Origin: Deltaproteobacteria bacterium
GTDB lineage: Bacteria > Desulfobacterota > Desulfobacteria > Desulfobacterales > ETH-SRB1
DNA length: 5,570 nucleotides
Direction of reading: 5' to 3'
Assembly: GCA_003647525.1 (NCBI GenBank)
Contig: QMMZ01000170.1
Span: forward strand, 1-5,570
Part shown: piece by piece, positions 1 to 5,570 of the stretch
Position numbering within the stretch: position 1 is the stretch's first letter
How the letters are laid out: each line of letters begins with the position of its first letter
Made by a program: the position numbers and the translations under genes
The notes under the pieces: generated by a model
What the model saw: only the letters and a program-made list of their open reading frames with translations
What the model was told of the DNA's origin: nothing
The model's database searches: none

Positions 1-33
1 TCAGGCCGCCAAGCTGCTGACCTGAATTTTTTT
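1..33 (+). terminator. possible intrinsic terminator at left edge
   Basis: TCAGG (1-5) pairs perfectly with CCTGA (21-25) around a 15 nt loop, and is followed by A and then seven T's (27-33), the layout of a rho-independent terminator on the plus strand. The stem could extend past the window edge, since A26 and the T-run could pair with unseen bases. It would end a plus-strand gene lying to the left and convergent with topA, and might also stop topA transcripts if A/T pairs extend it. The alternative is coding sequence: one plus frame is open from the edge to TAA at 58-60. Positions 34-179 show no gene and no clear topA terminator. Confidence 0.35.
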
Positions 34-179
34 GATCAAAATTATAGTGAAGGAGTTTAAGGGGTTCAAAATATATCGAAATATCCATATACAGAAATTA
101 ACGTAGCCAAAGTAATACATTAATCAGGTTATGCCATTGATCTGCTAAAAAAATACTAACCGGACTTTGTCAACAATGC

Positions 180-2492
180 TTATTTCTTTTTCCCGGTTTT
201 TTTACCGCCGGCTGATTCGATGATCTTAAGACAGTCATCAAGACTTAAATTTGCAGGATCATTGCCTTTTGGAATTCTATAATTTTTCCTCTCTTTTGTT
301 ATATAGGCCCCATATCTCCCTTTCAAAACTTTTAGCGAAGGATCCTCATCATACTCCCGGATTACCCTTTCTTTATCCGCTTTTCTTTTCTTTTCTATTA
401 ATTCAATTGCCCTGTTGGCAAGAATAGAAAGCGGATCATCGGTTTTTTCCAGGGAATAGAATTTATTAATATGTTTTACATAAGGCCCAAAGCGACCAAT
501 GGCCACAGTTATTTCTTCATTTTCATACGATCCGACCGTCCTGGGAAGTTTAAATAGTTCCAGTGCTTCTTCAAGTGTAACCGATTCGATGCTATGGCCT
601 TTGCTCATGCCTGCAAAGCGTGGTTTTTCATCCCCCAGTGATTCACCAATTTGAACAATGGGCCCGTAACGGCCTATTTTTGTATACACATTCTGACCGG
701 ATTTTGGGTCAACTCCCAGTAGCCGTTCACCACTTTGTTTCTTGGATTTTTCCAGCGTATCCTGGACCCGTTTGTGAAAAGGAGCATAAAAATCCCTGAT
801 CATTTCATTCCATACTTTTTGACCTTCGGAAATTTCATCAAATTCTTTTTCTACACTTGCAGTGAAATTATAATCAAGGATGTTATCGAAATATTCAACC
901 AGGAAATTATTGACAACAGTTCCGATGTCTGTAGGAAAAAGTTTATTTTTCTCAAAACGGGTTTTCTCTATGTGTTCTTTACCTGAAACATTTCCATTTT
1001 TCAAAATAAACTGGTAATATTTCCTCTCTTCACCACTCCTGTCTTCTTTCACCACATATTCCCTTTTTTGTATGGTTGAAATGGTTGGTGCATAAGTAGA
1101 AGGCCTTCCGATACCGAGCTCTTCCATTTTTTTTACAAGGCCCGCCTCAGCATACCTGGCCGGTGGTTGCGTAAACCGCTCAGTAGCAGTAATCTCTATA
1201 CGCTCCAATCGTTCTCCCTCCGCAACCTGTGGAAGCAGCCCTTTTTGGGTATCCTGATTATCATCATCGGTAGATTCGAGGTATACTTTTAAGAATCCAT
1301 CAAATTTGACCACTTCTCCTCTGGCAACAAATTTTTCAGCAGCAGCAGAAATCCTGATATAGATGTTTGTTTTTTCCAGCAATGCTTCAGCCATTTGAGA
1401 GGCAATGGTTCTTTTCCAGATCAATTCATAAAGTCTTTTCTGAGAAGCGTCCGCTTGAATTTCCTGTACTTTAAGAAAGGTAGGACGAATGGCTTCGTGG
1501 GCTTCCTGTGCCGATTTTGATTTGGTCACGTACTGGCGTGTTTTTATGTAATTATCACCATAGATATTACCGATTACCTCTTTGGCCATGGAAAGAGCCA
1601 GGTTGGAAAGGTGAACCGAATCAGTACGCATGTATGTTATTTTCCCGGATTCATAAAGTTGCTGAGCAACAACCATCGTTTTAGCCACTGAATATCCAAG
1701 CTTTCTACTTGCCTCCTGTTGCAATGTAGAGGTAATAAATGGAGGTGCAGGTGATTTTTTAGCCGGTTTTTTTTCAACCGATTCCACATGAAATTCGGCA
1801 CCGATACATTTTTCTAAAAATTCCCGTGCTTCTTCTTTTGTTTTAAACCGCTTATTCAATTCAGCACCGATGGTTATTTTGCTCTCCTTTCCGTAGATAT
1901 TGAATTCTGCAATTACCCTGAAAGAAGATTCTGTAATAAATTTCTTTATTTCCTCTTCCCTTTCAACGATAAGCCTGACGGCTACGGACTGAACCCTCCC
2001 GGCTGAAAGGGCAGGCTTTACTTTTTTCCAGAGAACCGGTGAAAGCTCATAGCCTACCAGGCGGTCGAGGACACGCCTTGCCTGTTGCGCATCCACCAGA
2101 CGATGATCGATTTTTCTTGGATTTTCAATGGCTTGCAGGATGGCATTTTTTGTGATTTCATGAAATACTATCCGTTTGGTTTTCGATTCGTCGAGGTTTA
2201 ATGCCTCCACAAGATGCCATGAAATGGCCTCTCCTTCACGATCTTCATCAGTTGCAAGCCAGACAATCTCTGCCGATTTGGCTAGTTTTTTAAGTTCTTT
2301 AACCGTTTTTTTCTTATCTGTAGGAATTTCATAGTTTGGTATAAATCCTTTTTCCAGGTCAACACTCAGATCTTTTTTTGAAAGATCCCTTACATGTCCA
2401 AAGCTTGATTTCACAGTAAAATCCTTTCCCAGAAATTTTTCAATTGTTTTTGCCTTAGCCGGCGACTCAACGATTACAAGGTTTTTAGCCAT
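180..2492 (-). CDS. topA: DNA topoisomerase I (type IA), zinc-finger-less form with C-terminal repeats
   Basis: Type IA topoisomerase (770 aa) that relaxes negative supercoils by cutting one strand and forming a 5'-phosphotyrosine link. The N-terminal Toprim domain opens with KNLVIVESPAKAKTIEKFLG (metal-binding Glu9) and carries TDEDREGE at 81-88 (Asp82, Asp84, Glu86). The core follows: the AGRVQSVAVRLIVERE block at 164-179, catalytic Tyr287 in GKITYMRTDS, the SAQEAHEAIRPT block near 327-338, and GLVKKMEELGIGRPSTYA at 451-468. The C-terminus has no zinc-binding cysteine clusters; the only cysteines are 229 and 754. Instead there are about three repeats centred on IGRYGP (606-611), IGRFGPYVK (665-673) and KGRYGAYITK (724-733), matching the Toprim C-terminal repeat type, then a lysine-rich tail ending GKKTGKKK. 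It is shorter than E. coli TopA (865 aa), as expected without zinc fingers. The ATG is chosen because the family starts with this same block. It is preceded by its own -7 element and no Shine-Dalgarno. The reading frame looks intact. Confidence 0.98.
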   Translation of the reverse strand: MAKNLVIVESPAKAKTIEKFLGKDFTVKSSFGHVRDLSKKDLSVDLEKGFIPNYEIPTDKKKTVKELKKLAKSAEIVWLATDEDREGEAISWHLVEALNLDESKTKRIVFHEITKNAILQAIENPRKIDHRLVDAQQARRVLDRLVGYELSPVLWKKVKPALSAGRVQSVAVRLIVEREEEIKKFITESSFRVIAEFNIYGKESKITIGAELNKRFKTKEEAREFLEKCIGAEFHVESVEKKPAKKSPAPPFITSTLQQEASRKLGYSVAKTMVVAQQLYESGKITYMRTDSVHLSNLALSMAKEVIGNIYGDNYIKTRQYVTKSKSAQEAHEAIRPTFLKVQEIQADASQKRLYELIWKRTIASQMAEALLEKTNIYIRISAAAEKFVARGEVVKFDGFLKVYLESTDDDNQDTQKGLLPQVAEGERLERIEITATERFTQPPARYAEAGLVKKMEELGIGRPSTYAPTISTIQKREYVVKEDRSGEERKYYQFILKNGNVSGKEHIEKTRFEKNKLFPTDIGTVVNNFLVEYFDNILDYNFTASVEKEFDEISEGQKVWNEMIRDFYAPFHKRVQDTLEKSKKQSGERLLGVDPKSGQNVYTKIGRYGPIVQIGESLGDEKPRFAGMSKGHSIESVTLEEALELFKLPRTVGSYENEEITVAIGRFGPYVKHINKFYSLEKTDDPLSILANRAIELIEKKRKADKERVIREYDEDPSLKVLKGRYGAYITKERKNYRIPKGNDPANLSLDDCLKIIESAGGKKTGKKK

Positions 2493-2524
2493 AAATTCAG
2501 TGGTATTTATGTTGAAAAATTGTG

Positions 2525-2532
2525 CAAATGTA
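2525..2532 (-). promoter_or_regulatory. topA promoter, Bacteroidota -7 element
   Basis: Read on the minus strand this is TACATTTG, a perfect match to the Bacteroidota housekeeping -7 consensus TAnnTTTG, followed by CACA. It ends 32 nt before the topA ATG, which predicts a 5' leader of about 25-28 nt. No convincing TTTG-type -33 box is seen; at that spacing there is an uninterrupted run of eight T's (minus strand, 2549-2556). The consensus is established knowledge; the assignment comes from the match and its position. Confidence 0.7.
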
Positions 2533-2611
2533 AAAGAATTAAGATGTTAAAAAAAATAGATTTGATTTTTTAATTTCGATAATAATATTGAATTCAGGAA
2601 AAAATGTTCCG

Positions 2612-2629
2612 TTCAATTAACAGATTGAA
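2612..2629. repeat. short inverted repeat downstream of tyrS (weak terminator candidate)
   Basis: A perfect 6 bp inverted repeat, TTCAAT - 6 nt - ATTGAA, lies about 40 bp past the tyrS stop. On the minus (transcript) strand it is followed, after CGGAACA, by a run of six T's. The stem is AT-rich and would be unstable, and the T-run is not directly adjacent, so this is at best a weak terminator for tyrS and could be chance in an AT-rich gap. The rest of the 176 bp gap (2493-2668) shows no gene; its other recognisable feature is the topA promoter. Confidence 0.25.
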
Positions 2630-2668
2630 TCCATTTTTGTTGAAAACTATTTTGTCAGGATTTGGTTA

Positions 2669-3967
2669 TCAAACCATTATAACCAGGAAATAATTTCGTT
2701 TCCCTTTTTGGACCAGAATGTATTTTTCATTCAGCAGATCATGCTTGCTGACCTGATAATCCTCCTTCACTTTTTCTTTATTGATTGAAACGCCGTTGTC
2801 CTTTATCATCCTTCTGGCTTCTCCTTTTGAAGTAAAAATCTTTGTGGATGCAGTGAGGAAATCAAAAATATCAATACCCTTGTGCAGTTCTTCGTTATTC
2901 ACTTCGCTTTGGGGAACGCCTTCAAAAACACTTAGAAATACAGTTTCAGGAAGTCGTTTCAAAACTTCTGTAGTTCCCTTACCGAATAATATTCCTGAGG
3001 CTTCAACAGCCATGTTGTAATCGGCTTCGGAATGTACCCGGATGGTTACATCTTTTGCAAGGGCTTTTTGCAAAAGCCTTGTATGCGGAGCCTCATGATG
3101 TTGTTTTATCAGCTCTTCGATTTCTTCTTTTGTAAGGAGTGTGAAATATTTAATAAATTTTGCAGCATCTTCATCAGAGATATTTAACCAATACTGGTAA
3201 AATTTATAAGGTGAGGTTTTTTCAGGATCGAGCCATATATTCCCTCCTTCACTTTTCCCAAACTTGCTGCCATCAGATTTGGTGATCAACGGGCATGTCA
3301 ATGCAAATGCTTCGGCATCTGATATTCCTTCATTAAAAGATTTTCTGCGGATCAACTCAATTCCCGTCACAATGTTTCCCCACTGGTCCGATCCCCCAAG
3401 TTGCAATTTACAGCCCATGTTTTTATAAAGCCAGTAAAAATCATATCCTTGTACAAGCTGGTAACTGAATTCTGTAAAAGACATTCCCGAATCGAGTCGT
3501 TTTTTTACTGAATCCTTGGCCATCATATAATTTATAGTAATGTGTTTTCCCACATCCCGGATAAAATCCAGAAAAAAATAATTCTGGAACCATTTATAAT
3601 TGTTTACAATTTCTGCTTTATTTTTTCCTTCTTCGAAATTCAGAAATTTCATCAACTGATTTTTCTGGCATTCCAGATTATGGTTTATTTCATCGACGGA
3701 CAATAATTTTCGTTCATCGGTTTTTCCTGAAGGGTCACCCACCCTCCCGGTAGCTCCTCCAACCAGCACGATAGGTTTATGTCCGCAACGTTGCAGGTGA
3801 ACCAGTAACATAACAGGCACAAGGTTACCAATATGAAGAGAATCCGCAGAGGGATCAAAACCAATATAACCCGGTGTCATTTCTTTCTGCAGTTGTTCCT
3901 CAGTACCCTGGGTCATATCATGGACCAGATCTCTCCAGCGCAATTCTTTAATGAAATTCAGATTCAT
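2669..3967 (-). CDS. tyrS: tyrosyl-tRNA synthetase (class Ic)
   Basis: Cytoplasmic enzyme (432 aa, normal bacterial length) that charges tRNA-Tyr with tyrosine using ATP. The Rossmann catalytic domain has the HIGH-type signature as HIGN at 45-48 within [28 protein letters not shown] follows at 70-82. The tyrosine-binding residues, by alignment from memory with E. coli TyrRS, are Tyr34, Asp78, Tyr169, Gln173, Asp176 (in [10 protein letters not shown]) and Gln189 (in [10 protein letters not shown]). The KMSKS loop is KFGKS at 235-239, the usual form in this bacterial TyrRS class. The C-terminal S4-like RNA-binding domain spans about 365-432 ([23 protein letters not shown]). The start is supported by the family-typical opening and by a -7 promoter element that leaves only about 11 nt of leader. 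recJ lies 77 bp upstream and topA 176 bp downstream on the same strand. No T-box leader is present, since the gap is too short. No frame damage is seen. Confidence 0.98.
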   Translation of the reverse strand: MNLNFIKELRWRDLVHDMTQGTEEQLQKEMTPGYIGFDPSADSLHIGNLVPVMLLVHLQRCGHKPIVLVGGATGRVGDPSGKTDERKLLSVDEINHNLECQKNQLMKFLNFEEGKNKAEIVNNYKWFQNYFFLDFIRDVGKHITINYMMAKDSVKKRLDSGMSFTEFSYQLVQGYDFYWLYKNMGCKLQLGGSDQWGNIVTGIELIRRKSFNEGISDAEAFALTCPLITKSDGSKFGKSEGGNIWLDPEKTSPYKFYQYWLNISDEDAAKFIKYFTLLTKEEIEELIKQHHEAPHTRLLQKALAKDVTIRVHSEADYNMAVEASGILFGKGTTEVLKRLPETVFLSVFEGVPQSEVNNEELHKGIDIFDFLTASTKIFTSKGEARRMIKDNGVSINKEKVKEDYQVSKHDLLNEKYILVQKGKRNYFLVIMV

Positions 3968-3983
3968 ATTTAAAAAATTTGTG

Positions 3984-3991
3984 CAAAGATA
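3984..3991 (-). promoter_or_regulatory. tyrS promoter, Bacteroidota -7 element
   Basis: On the minus strand this reads TATCTTTG, a perfect TAnnTTTG, followed by CACAAATTTTTTAAAT and then the tyrS ATG. Only 16 nt separate the element from the start codon, so the predicted leader is about 10-12 nt, with no Shine-Dalgarno. The -33 region holds no clear TTTG. The element lies inside the 77 bp recJ-tyrS gap, so tyrS can be transcribed independently of recJ. Confidence 0.7.
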
Positions 3992-4044
3992 ATATGTATA
4001 AATTGAATGTTGGGTTAAATCAGGAGAAGAATATTCAGGCTAAA

Positions 4045-5570
4045 TTAATAAGAAGACTCTTCTTCATCCGCGGGTTTTATGTCTTGTACATTGAGCTGGA
4101 GGCTGACCACACCGTTCCATACATTTTCTTCAATGTGATAACAGATATTAAAAGGTTTGTTTCGGGTAATGTTGTCCAGATTATTGGACTGCTGGAAAGC
4201 AATCGCAGAAATCGGATATCCTCTGATATCTTTATGAACAACTTCCAGTTTCAGGTGATTTTTACCCACTACACGGCCATTTCCCGTATCAATCAGATTT
4301 TTGCTCATAAATACCGGAGACATATTTCCAGGACCGAAAGGGGCGAATTGTTTGAGGATTTTAAAAAACTTTTTTGTAATGTCATTCAGGCAGAATTCAG
4401 AATCCACTTCAATTTCCGGAGTTAACATGTTGCTGGTGATGTGCTCACTCACAAATTCTTCAAATTTGTTCCTGAAATCGTTTAAATTTTCAGGTTTGAG
4501 TGAAAGTCCGGCAGCATATTTATGTCCTCCGAAATGTTCCAGAAGGTGATTGCAGGAATCCACGGCATCATAAATATCAAAATCTTTTACTGACCGGGCA
4601 GAACCGGTGATCAATCCATTTGATTTAGTTAAAACAATAGTAGGCTTGTAATACGATTCGATGAGCCTGGAAGCAACGATTCCAATAACCCCTTTATGCC
4701 AGCCTGGATCATATACAACAGTGGATTTTGAATTTAACAGATCTGCATTATTTTTGATCATTTCTGTTGCGGCAAGAGTCGTTTGGGCATCCAGATCTTT
4801 TCGCTTCGTATTGAAGTCATTGATTGTTACTGCCACTTTTTCTGCTACTTCAAGTGTTTCAGCAATCAATAATTCCACAGAGTTCCTGGCACTTTCAATT
4901 CTTCCGGCAGCATTGATCCTTGGGCCAACAAGAAAAACAAGGTCCGATACGGTCAGGTCTTTTGAAAAAATGTGTTCTCCATCATCCACTAGTGAATCTT
5001 TCTTCCGGCTGATTCTGCTAAAATTTAAAATGGCCTCAATGCCAGGCCGGGGTTTCGTATTAATCAGTTTCAGGCCATAATAAGCCAGGATACGATTCTC
5101 TCCTGTAATTTTAACAATATCCGATGCAATGCTAACTACTACGAGGTCGAGATATCTGGTCAATTTTTCAAAGGGAATTTCCCTTTTGCTTGCAAATGCC
5201 TGGATTAGTTTAAAACCAACACCGCATCCTGATAAATCCTCATATGGATAAGTGCAATCAGGTTGTTTGGGATCCAGGACAGCAACAGCCTGAGGCAATT
5301 CGTCACCGGGCCGGTGATGGTCCGCAATGATATAATCTATGTTTTTGCTTTTGGCATAGTTGATTTTTTCAACGGCCTTAATTCCGCAATCCAATACAAT
5401 TACCAATGAAAAATGATTTTCAGCGGCAAAATCTATGCTTTTATACGAAATGCCATATCCTTCGTCATACCTGTCAGGAATGTAATAATCAACTTTGTCA
5501 TGAACTGTCTTTAAAAAAGTATACACCAGAGAAACAGCTGTTGTACCGTCGACATCATAATCGCCGTAAA
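4045..5570 (-). CDS. recJ: single-stranded-DNA-specific 5'-3' exonuclease RecJ, N-terminus cut by window edge
   Basis: DHH-superfamily exonuclease that digests single-stranded DNA 5' to 3' in RecF-pathway recombination, mismatch repair and base-excision repair. 507 residues are visible; family members are usually about 570-580 aa, so some 65-70 N-terminal residues lie outside the window. The frame is open to the right edge, and the first complete codons (5568 down to 5527) read YGDYDVDGTTAVSL, which is DHH motif I. The GTG at 5524-5526 is therefore an internal Val, not the start. Next come motif II (VLDCGIKA, near 5383-5406), motif III (ADHHRPGDELP, near 5290-5320), the SIASDIV motif with its metal-binding Asp, and GPRINAAGRIESA. 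The DHHA1 nucleic-acid-binding domain follows with WHKGVIGIVASRLIE and HFGGHKYAAGLSL. The OB-like C-terminal part includes FAPFGPGNMSPVF, and the protein ends with an acidic tail, ADEEESSY. tyrS follows after 77 bp. Its promoter is not visible. Confidence 0.97.
   Translation of the reverse strand, partial: YGDYDVDGTTAVSLVYTFLKTVHDKVDYYIPDRYDEGYGISYKSIDFAAENHFSLVIVLDCGIKAVEKINYAKSKNIDYIIADHHRPGDELPQAVAVLDPKQPDCTYPYEDLSGCGVGFKLIQAFASKREIPFEKLTRYLDLVVVSIASDIVKITGENRILAYYGLKLINTKPRPGIEAILNFSRISRKKDSLVDDGEHIFSKDLTVSDLVFLVGPRINAAGRIESARNSVELLIAETLEVAEKVAVTINDFNTKRKDLDAQTTLAATEMIKNNADLLNSKSTVVYDPGWHKGVIGIVASRLIESYYKPTIVLTKSNGLITGSARSVKDFDIYDAVDSCNHLLEHFGGHKYAAGLSLKPENLNDFRNKFEEFVSEHITSNMLTPEIEVDSEFCLNDITKKFFKILKQFAPFGPGNMSPVFMSKNLIDTGNGRVVGKNHLKLEVVHKDIRGYPISAIAFQQSNNLDNITRNKPFNICYHIEENVWNGVVSLQLNVQDIKPADEEESSY

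Noticed and set aside
1..120. 39-codon minus-strand frame (ATG at 118-120, TGA at 1-3), hydrophobic, beginning MYYFGYVNF
   Set aside because: Composition is what AT-rich noncoding DNA yields; no convincing promoter, no known small-protein resemblance. Not supportable as a gene.
735..986. Open frame of 83 codons on the plus strand inside topA
   Set aside because: Fully antisense to conserved TopA sequence, Phe/Ile-rich as expected from complementing Lys/Glu/Asn codons, and without a recognisable domain or promoter.
2557..2564. Perfect TAnnTTTG (TAGATTTG) on the plus strand in the tyrS-topA gap
   Set aside because: It would drive transcription antisense into tyrS with no gene to serve; no -33 box; a six-base-specific motif is expected several times by chance in this AT-rich window.
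2781..3020. Open frame of 79 codons on the plus strand inside tyrS
   Set aside because: Antisense to the conserved TyrRS C-terminal region; no family resemblance and no upstream signal.
4029..4036. Palindrome GAATATTC in the recJ-tyrS gap
   Set aside because: Eight-base AT-rich palindromes are frequent by chance; no loop or T-run making it a terminator and no second copy suggesting an operator.
3968..4044. Possible riboswitch or T-box leader controlling tyrS
   Set aside because: The gap is 77 bp and the predicted leader about 11 nt, far too short for a T-box, and no conserved T-box sequence is present.
3979..4425. Open frame of 148 codons on the plus strand covering the tyrS promoter and the recJ 3' end
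   Set aside because: Mostly antisense to the RecJ C-terminal domain, which is clearly coding on the other strand; its start lies in the tyrS promoter and it has no protein-like motif.
4301..5080. Two plus-strand open frames (4301-4549 and 4661-5080)
   Set aside because: Both are complements of the conserved RecJ DHHA1 and core regions with no independent support.

Overview
This window is an ordinary housekeeping stretch from the chromosome of what looks like a member of the Bacteroidota (Bacteroidetes). The lineage call rests on four things. Two start codons are preceded by perfect copies of the Bacteroidota sigma-ABfr -7 element (TAnnTTTG), and neither has a Shine-Dalgarno sequence. The DNA is AT-rich, roughly 40% GC by eye. 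The topoisomerase I replaces zinc fingers with C-terminal repeats. The RecJ and TyrRS wording (for example SIASDIV in RecJ and the [14 protein letters not shown] opening of TyrRS) resembles that phylum. Genus cannot be told from the sequence alone.

Layout. All three genes lie on the minus strand, so transcription runs from right to left. At the right edge is recJ (single-strand-specific 5'-3' exonuclease), cut by the window end. Its visible part begins exactly in DHH motif I, and the N-terminus lies outside. After a 77 bp gap that contains a promoter comes tyrS (tyrosyl-tRNA synthetase, complete). After a 176 bp gap that contains another promoter comes topA (DNA topoisomerase I, complete). 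Positions 1-179 carry no gene I can support. They hold a GC-rich inverted repeat followed by seven T's at the left edge, which may be a plus-strand terminator.

How the genes relate. RecJ (recombinational and base-excision repair), TyrRS (translation) and TopA (relaxation of negative supercoils) do not form one pathway. tyrS and topA each have their own promoter, so this looks like co-directional neighbours rather than a tightly coupled operon, although read-through is possible because no strong intrinsic terminator is visible between them. The two promoters share a nearly identical 14-15 nt block around the -7 element and the start of the transcript, which is the most interesting local signal.

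I found no mobile element, CRISPR array, tRNA or rRNA, toxin-antitoxin pair, defence gene or uncharacterised protein-coding system. Nothing here supports a claim of a novel biological system.
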